64,000 nt of DNA from Rhodococcus triatomae (GCF_014217785.1 NZ_CP048814.1:310001-374000); one strand, 5' to 3'. Counted from the first letter of the stretch, positions 18,624 through 28,407 are shown. Notes: a model not told the origin generated them from the sequence alone. A program made the numbers and translations.

Positions 18624-19607
18624 CTACCGGCCCTCGACCCGCTCGGCGAGCAGCGGCACCACCGTCTCGAGCGCGTACCGGATGGACAACACCGAGTTGG
18701 TCGAATAGGAGCGGGCGACTTCCGGAGAATCGAACACGACGTACCGCCCGTCCTGGACGGCAGGGATCGCCTGGAACAGCGGAGTGTCCTCGACCTCTCG
18801 AGCCGTGCGCTGGATCGGGAAGACGATCACCATGTCGGCGTCGAGGACACCCAGGTTCTCCTCCGCGACGGGAACCGAGAACGTGACGGCCGCGAGGTCG
18901 TCGATGGTGGGGTTCTGCACGAAACCGAGCTTCCTGACGAACTGGACCCGCTCGGTGTCGGCGGTGTAGGCACCCCACCCGGCACCGGACCTCGCGGCCA
19001 CTGTCGCCGACCTGCCCGCGAACTCCGGATGCGCTGCCGCGGCGTCGGCGAAACGCCGATCCAGGTCGGCGAGCAGTTCTGCCCCGGCCTCGGGCATGCC
19101 CAGTGCCGTCGAGACGAGTTCGACCTGCTGCTCCGCCGTGGTCTTGAAGTTGTCTGCGCCCTCGGGGAGCCCGATCGTGGGCGCGATCTTCGACAGCAGT
19201 TCGTACCTCTCCCGGTCTCCCGCGCTCTTGGTGTCGAGGATGAGATCCGGTGCCAGTGCGGCGATCTGCTCGTACGACGGTTCTAGGGTGCCGATGATCT
19301 CCGGCTCGTCCTCGTAGATCCCCTCGGCCCACGGGCCCACTCCGGCACCGCCGAAGTCCACCCAGTCGCTGGCACCGACCGGCGGGACCCCGAGCGCGAG
19401 TGCCGTCTCCGCGTCGCCCCAACCGATCGCCACGACGCGGGTGGGTGTGGATTCGACGGTCACGTCACCGAACTTGCCCGCGACCGTCACCGGGAACGCG
19501 GAATCCGGCGCCCCGTCGGGACCGTCGACCTCGGTGGGGCTGCCGGAGCACCCCGCGACCGCGACCACGAACAGCACCAGCAGCGACGCCCACTTCCTCG
19601 AAACCAT
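18624..19607 (-). CDS. Ferric-siderophore ABC transporter substrate-binding lipoprotein
   Basis: A 327-residue FecB/FepB-type periplasm-equivalent binding protein. The signal peptide ends with a lipobox VAGC (Cys20), so it is tethered to the outer face of the membrane. Typical class III binding-protein blocks are TRVVAIGWGDAETALALGVPPVG, YEQIAALAPDLILDT and DADMVIVFPI, with a long helix between the lobes. No permease or ATPase is adjacent, so it must work with components elsewhere. An IdeR-like box overlaps the promoter and reaches the ATG, with TAGGCT 6 nt upstream, suggesting a leaderless, iron-repressed transcript. Confidence 0.9.
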   Translation of the reverse strand: MVSRKWASLLVLFVVAVAGCSGSPTEVDGPDGAPDSAFPVTVAGKFGDVTVESTPTRVVAIGWGDAETALALGVPPVGASDWVDFGGAGVGPWAEGIYEDEPEIIGTLEPSYEQIAALAPDLILDTKSAGDRERYELLSKIAPTIGLPEGADNFKTTAEQQVELVSTALGMPEAGAELLADLDRRFADAAAAHPEFAGRSATVAARSGAGWGAYTADTERVQFVRKLGFVQNPTIDDLAAVTFSVPVAEENLGVLDADMVIVFPIQRTAREVEDTPLFQAIPAVQDGRYVVFDSPEVARSYSTNSVLSIRYALETVVPLLAERVEGR

Positions 19608-19625
19608 GAGGGCAGCCTAACCACG
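19607..19625 (-). promoter_or_regulatory. IdeR-type iron box overlapping a leaderless start
   Basis: On the minus strand the site reads CGTGGTTAGGCTGCCCTCA, 13 of 19 matches to the recalled IdeR consensus, with the GGTTAGGCT core intact. Its TAGGCT (19614-19619) lies 6 nt before the A of ATG 19607, so operator, -10 and start codon are nested. Confidence 0.7.
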
Positions 19626-19661
19626 GCCTCGTGACAGCGGGCCGGCCGCCCGCCTGCCGAC

Positions 19662-20579
19662 TCAGAATCCGAGGCGGCCCAACTGTTTCGGGTCGCGTTG
19701 CCACTCCTTGGCCACCTTCACGTGCAGATCCAGGAAGATCTTCGTGCCGAGGATCTTCTCGATCTGGCCACGCGCACGGGTGCCGACGTCACGCAATCGC
19801 GCGCCGCCCTTCCCGATGACGATGCCCTTCTGACTGGATCGTTCGACGTAGAGGATGGCGTGCACGTCGAGCATCGGACCCTGCTTCTCCGTGCGTCCCT
19901 CCCGCTCCACGATCTCCTCGATGACCACGGCCAACGAGTGCGGCAGCTCCTCGCCGAGCCCCTCGAGTGCCGCCTCCCGGATGAGCTCGGCCATGAGGGT
20001 CTCCTCCGGCTCGTCGGTGAGCTCACCGTCCGGATAGAACGCCGGCCCGGGCTCCATCTTCGACGCCAGCACGTCCACGAGGACCTCGACCTGCTCCCCC
20101 TTCGTCGCGGACACCGGCACCACATCCGCGTCCGGGCCGAGCAGCTCGGAGACCGCGAGCAACTGGGCCGCCACCTGCTCCTTGCCCGCCTTGTCGATCT
20201 TGGTGACGATTCCGACGATCGCCGTCCTCGGCGCGATCTGCTTGACCTGCCGCACGATCCACCGATCGCCGGGACCGATCTTCTCGTCGGCCGGGATGCA
20301 GATGCCGATGAGGTCGACCTCGGAATAGGTGTCCTTGACGAGGTCGTTGAGGCGCTGCCCGAGCAGGGTGCGCGGCCGGTGCAGCCCCGGCGTGTCCACC
20401 AGGATCAACTGGGCGTGGGGTCGATGCACGATGCCGCGAATCGTGTGCCGGGTGGTCTGCGGCCGCGACGAGGTGATCGCGATCTTGCTGCCGACCAGCG
20501 CGTTCGTCAGCGTCGACTTGCCGGTGTTCGGCCGGCCGACGAAACATACGAAGCCGGAACGGAACTCGTCGTTACTCAT
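19662..20579 (-). CDS. era: GTPase Era
   Basis: A 305-residue GTPase needed for 16S rRNA maturation and 30S assembly. G1 is GRPNTGKS (residues 15-22), G3 is DTPGL in LVDTPGLHRPR, and G4 is TKID. The C-terminal KH domain has GIVIGKGGARLRDVG and LHVKVAKEWQRDP. ATG 20579 is preferred because AGGAG lies 5 nt upstream; GTG 20585 would overlap that site. It overlaps or abuts the deaminase-like gene and ends the leftward hrcA-to-era series, next to ybeY, which also acts on 16S rRNA. Confidence 0.96.
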   Translation of the reverse strand: MSNDEFRSGFVCFVGRPNTGKSTLTNALVGSKIAITSSRPQTTRHTIRGIVHRPHAQLILVDTPGLHRPRTLLGQRLNDLVKDTYSEVDLIGICIPADEKIGPGDRWIVRQVKQIAPRTAIVGIVTKIDKAGKEQVAAQLLAVSELLGPDADVVPVSATKGEQVEVLVDVLASKMEPGPAFYPDGELTDEPEETLMAELIREAALEGLGEELPHSLAVVIEEIVEREGRTEKQGPMLDVHAILYVERSSQKGIVIGKGGARLRDVGTRARGQIEKILGTKIFLDLHVKVAKEWQRDPKQLGRLGF

Positions 20580-20581
20580 GG

Positions 20582-20938
20582 TCACTCCTGGTTCGTCCGG
20601 ATCGTCTGGACCGTGCCGTCCACAGCGGCGAACACGATGTAGGTGTCGGGGCTCACGTCGTGCAGTGCGGTGACGCCCGCGTCCGTCCCGGGGGCCGCGT
20701 CCCCCGGCGATTCCCCGACGACGGCCGCGGCTTCGAACGCCGTGGCGCCACTCGACACCGCGACCGCGACCGCGGCCTGCAACGCCGACAGGGTCAGGCT
20801 GGGCAACGTCACGTCGGCGGCGGCGTACGTGCGGCCGTCGGTGTCCCGCACGGCCGCACCCCGGCGGCCGCCGGTGCGGGCGAGCGCGGCGCGCGCCAGC
20901 ACGATCAGTGTGCCGTCCTCGGCATCCAGCTCGGTCAT
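20582..20938 (-). CDS. Cytidine-deaminase-fold protein lacking zinc ligands (Rv2365c-like)
   Basis: A 118-residue protein found between era and the CorC gene, as in mycobacteria. Spacing of [35 protein letters not shown] and [25 protein letters not shown] follows the cytidine deaminase fold (substrate strand, then the region where HAE should be). However neither the H-A-E motif nor the P-C-x2-C motif is present, so it cannot bind catalytic zinc in the normal way. It is likely a non-catalytic relative. Its ATG overlaps the corC-type stop, so it is translationally coupled. Function unknown. Confidence 0.75.
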   Translation of the reverse strand: MTELDAEDGTLIVLARAALARTGGRRGAAVRDTDGRTYAAADVTLPSLTLSALQAAVAVAVSSGATAFEAAAVVGESPGDAAPGTDAGVTALHDVSPDTYIVFAAVDGTVQTIRTNQE

Positions 20939-22239
20939 TCCGATTCTCCCGCCGACGATTCCGCCACGTCCGCGGGCGCCCGCTCGACGAACACCGTGCT
21001 GATACGCACCCGTCCCCGCATGTCCGCCGACCCCTCGCCGCGCAGCCGCAGCCCGTGGGAGACGACCTCGGAACCCGGCAGGGGCACCCGGCCCAGCTCG
21101 TAGCCGATCAGGCCGCCCACGGTGTCGACCTCGTCGTTGTCGAGGTCGACGTGGAACAGTTCACCCAGGTCCTCCAGGGGCAGGCGCGCGGACACCCGGT
21201 ACGTGCCGTCGCCGAGGTCCTCGACCGGAGGCGTCTCGTCCATGTCGTACTCGTCGGCGATCTCCCCGACGATCTCCTCGATGAGGTCCTCGATAGTGAC
21301 CAGCCCGGCGACCCCGCCGTACTCGTCGACCAGAACCGCCATGTGGTTCCGGTCGCGCTGCATGTCGGCCAGCAGGGTGTCCAACGGCTTCGAGTCCGGG
21401 ACGAACACCGCCGGCCGCATGACCTCGCCGACCTGGACGCTGCGCCCGCCGTCGCGGGAGTAGTACGTCTGCTGCACCAGGTCCTTGAGGTAGACCACGC
21501 CGAGGATGTCGTCCACGTTCTCCCCGACGACCGGAATCCGCGAGTGACCGCTGCGCACCGCGAGAGACGTGGCCTGCCCGGCGCTCTTGTCCGCCTCGAT
21601 CCACACCATCTCCGTGCGGGGCACCATGACCTCGCGGGCGGTCGTGTCGCCCAGTTCGAAGACCGACTGGATCATGCGCCGCTCGTCGTCGGCCACGACT
21701 CCGCGTTCCTGGGCCATGTCCACGAGTTCGCGCAGCTCGATCTCGGAGGCGAAGGGGCCGTTGCGGAATCCGCGGCCCGGGGTGAGTGCGTTGCCGATCA
21801 TGATGAGCAGCTTGCTGATCGGGCCGAGGAGTATCCCGATCACGTGGAGCGGCAGCGAGGCTGCCAGCGCCAGCGTGTAGGCGTGTTGACGGCCCAGGGT
21901 GCGCGGGCCGACACCGATGACCAGATAGTCGACGAGCACCATGATCACCGCGGTCCAGAACAGGGCCCACGCCGGTTCGAGCAGATCCATCAGGCCCCCG
22001 ACGAGCACGACCGTCGCGGTGATCTCGCACAGGATGCGCAACAGGACCGTGAGATTCACGTAGCGCGGGCGGTCGTCGAGTATGCGCAGCAGCCGTCTCG
22101 CGCCGGCCCGGCCGTCCTTCGCCATCTCCTCGACCCGGGCCGGGGAAATCGTGTTGAGGGCGGAGTCGACGGCGGCGAACAGCCCGCCGAGCGGAACGAG
22201 CGCGATGGCGAGGGCGATCAGCGCGGGAGCACTGTCCAC
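20935..22239 (-). CDS. CorC/HlyC-type CBS-domain membrane protein (CNNM-like)
   Basis: A 434-residue transport-related protein. The N-terminal CNNM domain (about residues 1-160) has four membrane segments including [23 protein letters not shown] and [24 protein letters not shown] pair follows (about 195-330, with [18 protein letters not shown] and [28 protein letters not shown]), then the CorC_HlyC domain to the end. Relatives act in magnesium or cobalt efflux and resistance. It lies 12 nt after ybeY and overlaps the deaminase-like gene, in the same order as mycobacteria. Confidence 0.92.
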   Translation of the reverse strand: MDSAPALIALAIALVPLGGLFAAVDSALNTISPARVEEMAKDGRAGARRLLRILDDRPRYVNLTVLLRILCEITATVVLVGGLMDLLEPAWALFWTAVIMVLVDYLVIGVGPRTLGRQHAYTLALAASLPLHVIGILLGPISKLLIMIGNALTPGRGFRNGPFASEIELRELVDMAQERGVVADDERRMIQSVFELGDTTAREVMVPRTEMVWIEADKSAGQATSLAVRSGHSRIPVVGENVDDILGVVYLKDLVQQTYYSRDGGRSVQVGEVMRPAVFVPDSKPLDTLLADMQRDRNHMAVLVDEYGGVAGLVTIEDLIEEIVGEIADEYDMDETPPVEDLGDGTYRVSARLPLEDLGELFHVDLDNDEVDTVGGLIGYELGRVPLPGSEVVSHGLRLRGEGSADMRGRVRISTVFVERAPADVAESSAGESE

Positions 22240-22251
22240 GTCGGTCCGCCC

Positions 22252-22794
22252 CTACTGCTCGGGGCTGTCGAAGAAGCCGGCCTTGCCGAGCAGCTTCTGG
22301 TCCCGGGCAGCGAGTTCGGCATCCCGCTCGGCGCGGCGCAGATCCTCGTACCACTCGTCGAGCAGCCGATTCTGCAGGCCGAACATCTCCTTCTCCTCGT
22401 CCGGCTCGGCGTGGTCGTACCCGAGCAGGTGGAGCACGCCGTGCACGGTGAGGAGCGCGAGTTCGTGGCCGAGTGGATGCCCTGCCGTTGCCGCCTGATC
22501 GGCCGCGAACGACGGGCACAGCACGATGTCCCCGAGCATGGACGGCCCGGGCTCCGGCGCGTCCGGACGCCCACCCGGTTCCAGCTCGTCCATGGGGAAG
22601 GACATGACGTCGGTGGGGCCGGGCAGATCCATCCAGCGCAGGTGCAGATCCGCCATCGTCGCCGAGTCGACGAGCACCATGGACAGCTCCGCGGCCGGAT
22701 GGACGTCCATCCGGGCGATCACGAACCGGGCGACGCTGACCAACTCCTCCTCGGAGACGTCCATACCCGATTCGTTCGAGACCTCGATGCTCAT
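22252..22794 (-). CDS. ybeY: Endoribonuclease YbeY
   Basis: A 180-residue single-strand endoribonuclease for 16S rRNA 3'-end maturation and ribosome quality control. The zinc motif H-x3-H-x5-H is [11 protein letters not shown], preceded by the [15 protein letters not shown] block and [14 protein letters not shown]. The C-terminus extends as an acidic helical tail typical for actinobacteria. ATG 22794 begins [10 protein letters not shown]. It lies between phoH and corC in the same direction, a widely conserved trio. Confidence 0.95.
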   Translation of the reverse strand: MSIEVSNESGMDVSEEELVSVARFVIARMDVHPAAELSMVLVDSATMADLHLRWMDLPGPTDVMSFPMDELEPGGRPDAPEPGPSMLGDIVLCPSFAADQAATAGHPLGHELALLTVHGVLHLLGYDHAEPDEEKEMFGLQNRLLDEWYEDLRRAERDAELAARDQKLLGKAGFFDSPEQ

Positions 22795-22831
22795 GTGTGT
22801 CGCTCTCTCCTGATTCCTGCGGCACTCCACC

Positions 22832-23896
22832 TTACCGACGCGGGGATCGGGACTGCGCGGCCCGGCGCTGAGCGCGATTGCCCACCTGGACCTCGTGTGC
22901 CGAGGACTCGTGACGGTCGTAGGCGTCGACGATCTCGGAGACCAGCCGATGCCGGACGACGTCGCTGCTGTCGAGCCGGGAGAAGTGGATTCCGTCGATG
23001 TCGTCGAGGATCTCCGTCGCCGCCCGCAGACCTGAACGCGCGCCACCGGGAAGGTCGACCTGGGTGATGTCGCCGGTGACGACGACCTTCGAGCCGAAGC
23101 CGAGGCGGGTGAGGAACATCTTCATCTGCTCGGCGGTCGTGTTCTGGGCCTCGTCGAGAATGATGAATGCGTCGTTGAGGGTGCGTCCACGCATGTACGC
23201 GAGTGGGGCAACCTCGATCACGCCCGCCTGCATCAACTTGGGAATCGACTCCGCGTCCATCATGTCGTGGAGCGCATCGTGCAGGGGCCGCAGGTACGGA
23301 TCGATCTTCTCGTGCAGGGTGCCGGGCAGGAAGCCGAGACGCTCACCCGCCTCGACCGCCGGCCGGGTCAGGATGATTCTCGACACCTGCTTGGACTGCA
23401 GCGCCTGCACCGCCTTGGCCATCGCGAGATAGGTCTTGCCGGTGCCGGCAGGGCCCACTCCGAACACGATGGTGTTCGTGTCGATCGCGTCGACGTAGCG
23501 TTTCTGGTTGAGCGTCTTGGGCCGGATGGTCTTGCCACGCCGGGACAGGATGTCCAGGGTGAGTACCTCCGCCGGGGACTCGCCCACCCCCTGGGTGAGC
23601 ATGCCGACCGTGCGGCGGACCGCGTCCGGGGACAGCTGCTGACCGCCGCCGACCACCGCGGTCAACTCACTGATCACGCGCTCGGCGAGCGCCACGTCGG
23701 CGGGCGTCCCGGTGAGGGTGAAGGAATTGCCGCGAACATGTACGTCGGCATCGAGTACTCGTTCGAGTGCGCGGAGGTTCTCGTCGGACGAACCGAGGAG
23801 CGCCGGCACGACTTCCGGGGCGAGGTCCATACTGGACCGGACTGTCCGCTGGGCGGGGCCGGCGGCCGATTCGTCGATGTCGCTGTGTTCCCTCAC
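22832..23896 (-). CDS. phoH: PhoH family ATPase
   Basis: A 354-residue cytoplasmic ATPase. Walker A is [10 protein letters not shown] (residues 146-155), Walker [13 protein letters not shown], followed by sensor-like [13 protein letters not shown]. The N-terminal KH-like segment ([21 protein letters not shown]) suggests RNA binding. PhoH proteins are linked to RNA processing with YbeY, whose gene is next. The start is GTG 23896. A TAGACT hexamer at 23962-23967, overlapping the upstream esterase stop, gives phoH its own promoter with a roughly 60-nt leader. Confidence 0.93.
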   Translation of the reverse strand: MREHSDIDESAAGPAQRTVRSSMDLAPEVVPALLGSSDENLRALERVLDADVHVRGNSFTLTGTPADVALAERVISELTAVVGGGQQLSPDAVRRTVGMLTQGVGESPAEVLTLDILSRRGKTIRPKTLNQKRYVDAIDTNTIVFGVGPAGTGKTYLAMAKAVQALQSKQVSRIILTRPAVEAGERLGFLPGTLHEKIDPYLRPLHDALHDMMDAESIPKLMQAGVIEVAPLAYMRGRTLNDAFIILDEAQNTTAEQMKMFLTRLGFGSKVVVTGDITQVDLPGGARSGLRAATEILDDIDGIHFSRLDSSDVVRHRLVSEIVDAYDRHESSAHEVQVGNRAQRRAAQSRSPRR

Positions 23897-23964
23897 GTGT
23901 TGGCTATGGCCTGCTTTCTGCGCTCGCGAGATCCCGATTGTGAGATTTCCCTGTCCTGCCGAGT

Positions 23965-24792
23965 CTAGCGGTCGGGCCCCGGCACGCCCACCGGATTCTG
24001 CTCGGGGAGAAACGCGCCGGCGGCCCGGACCGCGCTCCCGAAATCGGGGGCCAGCAGTGCGGCTCGGGACAACTGCCACGGCGTACTGCCCGGGGTGAGG
24101 AAGGCGAAGTGATCCTCCCCGTCCACCAGGCGCAGCGCGGCCCGGTCCCCTGCCTCGACGGCCGCGGACACGTAGCGACGGCTCACCGCCTCGGGGACCT
24201 GGACGTCCTCGGTGCCGTGCAGACACAGCACCGGCGTGCCTGCCGGGAGCCGGTGCTGTGGGCTCGCCGACCGGTACACCGCGGGATCGTCCCGATAGCT
24301 CGTTCCGAACATCTCCTCGATGTAGCCGATCCGGCGTCCACGTTCCGCCGCGGACGCGAGGTCGAGCGCACCGGCCTGGGACACCACCCACTCGGGGCGG
24401 AGCCGCCCACCGCGCTGCCCGGCCAGCCACACCGCCAGTTGTCCGCCCGCGGAGTGACCGACGACCCGGATCCGATCGAGGTCGAGAGGCACGGAAGACG
24501 CGGCCGCGACCGGCCCGGCGAGGGCCTCGAACGCGGACACGACGTCCTGGGACATCTCCGGCCAGAGTCCGCCCGCACCGAGCCGCCGGTACTCGATGTT
24601 CCACACCGCGACGCCGTGATGCGCGAGATCGCGCGCGAACGGCGTCTCGACGGCGAGTCCGTACCTGGCCTGCCAGAATCCTCCGTGGATCACCGTCACC
24701 ACCGGGACCGGGCCGGCCTGCGGGGTGCGTGGCGGATAGAAGTGACCGAACTGCTCGGGCGCGTCGCCGTAGCGGACCTTGATGCGCGTCAC
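23965..24792 (-). CDS. Alpha/beta hydrolase (esterase / kynurenine-formamidase-like)
   Basis: A 275-residue hydrolase with the HGGFW oxyanion motif (residues 36-40) seen in hormone-sensitive-lipase and BD-FAE/kynurenine formamidase families, nucleophile GHSAGG with Ser113, and Asp/His in HGTEDVQVP and DGEDHFAF. No signal peptide. The HGGFW motif favours an arylformamidase or carboxylesterase. It lies 10 nt after rsmE in the same direction, so it is read with the dnaJ2-rsmE group, but no functional link is apparent. Confidence 0.8.
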   Translation of the reverse strand: MTRIKVRYGDAPEQFGHFYPPRTPQAGPVPVVTVIHGGFWQARYGLAVETPFARDLAHHGVAVWNIEYRRLGAGGLWPEMSQDVVSAFEALAGPVAAASSVPLDLDRIRVVGHSAGGQLAVWLAGQRGGRLRPEWVVSQAGALDLASAAERGRRIGYIEEMFGTSYRDDPAVYRSASPQHRLPAGTPVLCLHGTEDVQVPEAVSRRYVSAAVEAGDRAALRLVDGEDHFAFLTPGSTPWQLSRAALLAPDFGSAVRAAGAFLPEQNPVGVPGPDR

Positions 24793-24802
24793 CGTCGACT
24801 CC

Positions 24803-25564
24803 TCACGTGAGTGGGGCAGCTGCCCAGCGGTCGGTGAGGACGCCGATCGCCCCGAGCGCCACGGCCGCAGCGGTGGAAGTGCGGAGAACCTGTGGCCCCA
24901 GCAGCACCGGAACCGCGCCCACGGCCGTCAGGGCGGCGACCTCCTCCTCGGCGAGCCCGCCCTCGGGGCCGACGACGAGCATCATCTCCGGAACGTCCCG
25001 CAACGCCAGGTCGGCCAGGTGCTGCGACGCCCCCTCGTGCAGCACGGCGACGACGCCGCCGCGGCCGGCCACGTCGCGCACGGCGGCGACGACATCCGGT
25101 GTGCGGTGCACGTCCGCGACCTCGGGGACTCTCGCGCGTCGGGACTGCTTGGCGGCGGCGGCCGCGGCGTTGCGCCACCGGGTCACTCCCTTGACCGCCT
25201 TGGGCCCTTCCCATCGAGCCACGCACCGGGCGGACTGCCAGGGCACGAAGCCGTCGGCTCCCGCCTCCGTGGCGAGTTCCACGGCCAACTCGGAACGCTC
25301 CGCCTTGGGCAGCGCCTGGACGACGGTCACCGTCGGCGTGGCCACAGGCAGGCTGCGGCGACCGTCGATCCGTACGTCCAGCCGGTCCTTCGCCGCACCC
25401 ACCACCTCGCCGTCGGCAACCTCGCCGCGCCCGTCCGCGAGCACCAGGCGCTCACCGACACCGATCCGGCGCACCGTGGCGGCATGACGCCCTTCGGGTC
25501 CGTCCAGGACGGCGACGGCACCCACCTCGGGCAGCGGATCCAGGAAGAAGACGGTGGCTGCCAC
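24803..25564 (-). CDS. rsmE: 16S rRNA (uracil-1498-N3)-methyltransferase RsmE
   Basis: A 253-residue SPOUT methyltransferase that adds N3-methyl to U1498 of 16S rRNA using S-adenosylmethionine. The N-terminal PUA-like domain contains GRHAATVRRIGVGERLVLADGRG; the knotted C-terminal domain has MMLVVGPEGGLAEEEVAAL and VLLGPQVLRTSTAAAVAL, the SAM-binding knot. It follows dnaJ2 by 3 nt, a coupling conserved in actinobacteria. Confidence 0.95.
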   Translation of the reverse strand: MAATVFFLDPLPEVGAVAVLDGPEGRHAATVRRIGVGERLVLADGRGEVADGEVVGAAKDRLDVRIDGRRSLPVATPTVTVVQALPKAERSELAVELATEAGADGFVPWQSARCVARWEGPKAVKGVTRWRNAAAAAAKQSRRARVPEVADVHRTPDVVAAVRDVAGRGGVVAVLHEGASQHLADLALRDVPEMMLVVGPEGGLAEEEVAALTAVGAVPVLLGPQVLRTSTAAAVALGAIGVLTDRWAAAPLT

Positions 25565-25567
25565 CGG

Positions 25568-26719
25568 CTACCGGCCGGTGAAGGCTTCGCGCAGGCGGGA
25601 GAACAACCCGCCGGTGTTCTTCGACCCGCTGGTCACGACCTCGGCGACATCGCGCTCACGGACCGCGCGGAACTCCTCGAGGAGCTTGGACTCCTTGCCG
25701 TCGAGTCGCGACGGGACCACGACCTCGAGATGCGCGTACAGGTCGCCACGCACACCCGAGCGGAGCTTCGGCATCCCGTGCCCACGCAGGACCGTCTGCG
25801 ATCCCGGCTGGGTACCGGGGTCGACCACGAGGGTCTCGGTGCCGTCGAGGATCGTCTCGACGGCGACGGTGGTGCCCAGTGCTGCATCGACCATCGGTAC
25901 CCGCACGGTGCAGTGCAGATCCTCGCCGTCGCGCACGAACACGTCGTGCTGCTGCTCGACCACCTCGACGTACAGGTCGCCCGCCGGCCCACCGCCGGGG
26001 CCGACCTCGCCCTGCGCGGCCAGCCGGATACGCATCCCACCGGCGACACCCGCGGGAACCTTCACGGTGATGTCCCGCCGGGCACGCACGCGTCCGTCGC
26101 CGCCACACTTGCGGCACGGGTCCGGGATGACCTCACCGGCGCCGCGGCAGGTCGGGCAGGGCCGGGACGTCATGACCTGCCCGAGGAACGACCGCTGCAC
26201 GGACTGGACCTCGCCCGCACCACCACACGTCTCACACCGCACGGGCTTGGAGTCGCCGTTGGTGCCGGAGCCGGTACACAGGTCGCACAGGATCGCGGTG
26301 TCCACGGTGACCTGCTTGGTGATCCCGGTCGCGCACTCCTCGAGCGTGAGTTTGGTGCGCAGTAGCGAGTCGGCACCGGGCTGCACTCGGCCGCGCGGGC
26401 CGCGACCTGCGGTGCCGCCGCCACCGAAGAACGCCTCGAACACGTCGCCGAGGCCGCCCCCGAAACCACCACCGAAGCCCGCGCCCCCGGCGCCGCCGCC
26501 GTTGGACATCGGATCTCCGCCGAGATCGACGATGCGCCGCTTCTCCGGGTCCGAGAGCACCTCGTAGGCGGTGGAGATCTCCTTGAATCGCGTCTGCGCC
26601 GCCTCGTCCGGGTTCACATCGGGATGCAACTCCCGCGCGAGCTTGCGGTAGGCGCGCTTGATCTCCTGATCCGTCGCCTTCGGATCGACTCCGAGCGTTG
26701 CGTAGTAATCCCGTGCCAC
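25568..26719 (-). CDS. dnaJ2: Chaperone DnaJ (DnaJ2)
   Basis: A 383-residue type I Hsp40 that stimulates DnaK. The J domain carries the HPD triad at residues 32-34, followed by a Gly/Phe-rich linker ([11 protein letters not shown]), the zinc-finger region with four repeats ([32 protein letters not shown]) and the C-terminal client-binding domains. The start is GTG 26719. It lies downstream of hrcA, separated by 136 nt with unusual iterated repeats. This is the hrcA-linked copy; the dnaK-linked DnaJ1 would be elsewhere. Confidence 0.96.
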   Translation of the reverse strand: MARDYYATLGVDPKATDQEIKRAYRKLARELHPDVNPDEAAQTRFKEISTAYEVLSDPEKRRIVDLGGDPMSNGGGAGGAGFGGGFGGGLGDVFEAFFGGGGTAGRGPRGRVQPGADSLLRTKLTLEECATGITKQVTVDTAILCDLCTGSGTNGDSKPVRCETCGGAGEVQSVQRSFLGQVMTSRPCPTCRGAGEVIPDPCRKCGGDGRVRARRDITVKVPAGVAGGMRIRLAAQGEVGPGGGPAGDLYVEVVEQQHDVFVRDGEDLHCTVRVPMVDAALGTTVAVETILDGTETLVVDPGTQPGSQTVLRGHGMPKLRSGVRGDLYAHLEVVVPSRLDGKESKLLEEFRAVRERDVAEVVTSGSKNTGGLFSRLREAFTGR

Positions 26720-26733
26720 GTCGTTCTACTCGT

Positions 26734-26829
26734 CCTTCTCTGTACTGCGCTTGGTGTTCTGTCCGTGATGTTCTCTGTGCTGCACTCGGTGTTCGGTACC
26801 GGCATGTTCTGTACCGGCAGGTTTTGTAT
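26734..26829 (-). repeat. Degenerate iterated repeats in the hrcA-dnaJ2 spacer
   Basis: TGTTCTGT-like words recur at 26755, 26769, 26790, 26805 and 26820, with a related one at 26734. Two 21-mers (26734-26754 and 26769-26789) agree at 16 positions, and two 15-mers (26790-26804 and 26805-26819) at 14. In the mRNA sense these read ACAGAACA. Nothing in the spacer looks coding. Confidence 0.7.
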
Positions 26830-26855
26830 CAGTGCTGCCCTGCCGGGGGCCGCCG

Positions 26856-27899
26856 TCACCGCTCGGCCAGCACCTGCCCGATATATCTCGCAACGGCCGC
26901 GACCGAGGCGATTGTTCCCGGATAGTCCATTCTGGTGGGTCCGAGCACGCCCATACCCCCCAGGACGGTCCCTGCCGCACCGTACCCGGTGGAGATGACC
27001 GACGTCGTGCGCATCTGCTCGGCCTCGTTCTCCTCGCCGATCCGCACCATGACCGTCCCGGAATCCTGCGCGGCTGCGAGCAGCTTGAGGACCACCACCT
27101 GCTCCTCGAGCGCCTCGAGCACGGATCGGAGTGATCCGGGGAACCCGCCCAGCCCCGCGAAATCCGCGGCGTTGCGGGTGAGATTGGCCGTCCCGCCGAG
27201 CACCAGGCGCTCCTCGGGGTGTTCGACCAGGGTCTCCACCAGGACCGTCGCCGAGCGCACCACCGGATCGCGGAGATCCTCGGGGGCTTCCTCCGCGAGC
27301 TCGGACACCGCGATCGACGCTGCCGCCAGCCGCTTGCCCTCGAGCGCGGTCCCCAGCAGCATCTTGAGCCGCGCGAGGTCTTCGTCGTCGATCACGTCGC
27401 CGAGTTCGACGATGCGCTGGTCGACTCGACCGGTGTCCGTGATCAACACCAGGAGCAGGCGAGCGGGGGTGAGTGCGACGACCTCGAGATGCCGTACCGA
27501 GGACGCCGACAGCGTGGGGTACTGGACGACGGCGACCTGCCGGGTGAGTTGGGCCAGCAACCGGACGCCACGGCGCAACACGTCGTCGAGATCGACCCCG
27601 GACTCGAGGAAGTCGAGGATTGCGCGGCGTTCCGCGGACGACAGCGGCTTGACGTCGGCGATCCGGTCGACGAACTGCCGGTACCCCTTGTCCGTGGGCA
27701 CCCGGCCCGAGCTGGTGTGCGGCTGGACGATGTAGCCCTCCTTCTCGAGGGCCGCCATGTCGTTGCGCACCGTCGCGCTCGACACCCCGAGATTGTGGCG
27801 CTCGACCAGCGCCTTGGAGCCGACGGGTTCCTTGGTGGAGACGTAATCGGCCACGATGGCGCGAAGAACCTCGAATCGCCTGTCGTCCGTGCTCGACAC
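26856..27899 (-). CDS. hrcA: Heat-inducible transcription repressor HrcA
   Basis: A 347-residue repressor of groE-type heat-shock genes through CIRCE elements. The N-terminal winged helix includes [27 protein letters not shown] and [18 protein letters not shown]; the remaining GAF-like domain senses chaperonin availability. Start GTG 27899 has GGAGGTGG upstream and a TAGACT promoter hexamer at 27961-27966. I see no CIRCE element before hrcA itself, so its main targets lie elsewhere. It leads the dnaJ2-rsmE series. Confidence 0.96.
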   Translation of the reverse strand: MSSTDDRRFEVLRAIVADYVSTKEPVGSKALVERHNLGVSSATVRNDMAALEKEGYIVQPHTSSGRVPTDKGYRQFVDRIADVKPLSSAERRAILDFLESGVDLDDVLRRGVRLLAQLTRQVAVVQYPTLSASSVRHLEVVALTPARLLLVLITDTGRVDQRIVELGDVIDDEDLARLKMLLGTALEGKRLAAASIAVSELAEEAPEDLRDPVVRSATVLVETLVEHPEERLVLGGTANLTRNAADFAGLGGFPGSLRSVLEALEEQVVVLKLLAAAQDSGTVMVRIGEENEAEQMRTTSVISTGYGAAGTVLGGMGVLGPTRMDYPGTIASVAAVARYIGQVLAER

Positions 27900-28038
27900 C
27901 TGTCACCACCTCCGATTCCGACCGGTTCCGCGCCGTGTCCCTGCACCATCGGCTCGATCCAGTCTAGTCGCCTCCTGCAGAAGAACCCGGTGAGGCCTTA
28001 CTGTGGTCCGGTCCCCACCGCACCGCTTCGAGGAATGC

Positions 28039-28362
28039 ATGATTTTCAAAGGCGTCATGGACGGCAAGCCGTATCCCGACCACGGGTTGTCGCTGCGCGA
28101 CTGGTCCAAGATTCCGCCGCGTCAGGTTCGCCTCGACGAGATCGTCACCACCACCAAGGTCCTCGAACTCGACCGGCTGCTGTCCGAGGACTCGACGTTC
28201 TACGGCGACCTGTTCCCGCACGCGGTGCAGTGGAAGGGCGTGCTCTACCTCGAGGACGGCCTGCACCGTGCCGTGCGTTCCGCGCTGCGTAACCGCGTCG
28301 TCCTGCATGCGCGGGTGTTCGACCTCGACGAGATGGCCGGGATCATCGCCGGGGCGGGCTGA
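28039..28362 (+). CDS. Small ParB-like conserved protein (Rv2375-like)
   Basis: A 107-residue protein starting MIFKGVMDGKPYPDHGLSLRDW. The central part (PPRQVRLDEIVTTTKVLELDRLL, then VLYLEDGLHRAVRSALRNRV) resembles the ParB/sulfiredoxin-type fold, with DGLHR at residues 73-77 in the place of the D-G-x-H-R box. No catalytic role can be assigned. It is divergent from hrcA and convergent with hemW, a position shared with mycobacteria. ATG 28039 is used; an upstream TACTGT near 28000 may be the -10. Confidence 0.7.
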   Translation: MIFKGVMDGKPYPDHGLSLRDWSKIPPRQVRLDEIVTTTKVLELDRLLSEDSTFYGDLFPHAVQWKGVLYLEDGLHRAVRSALRNRVVLHARVFDLDEMAGIIAGAG

Positions 28363-28407
28363 ACACCGCCGGGCTCGACCGCACGTGCGACCGACCGCGG
28401 CCCGGAG

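Noticed and set aside
27900-28038. CIRCE or HspR-type element upstream of hrcA
   Set aside because: No TTAGCACTC-N9-GAGTGCTAA or HAIR-like dyad is present; only a TAGACT hexamer is seen.
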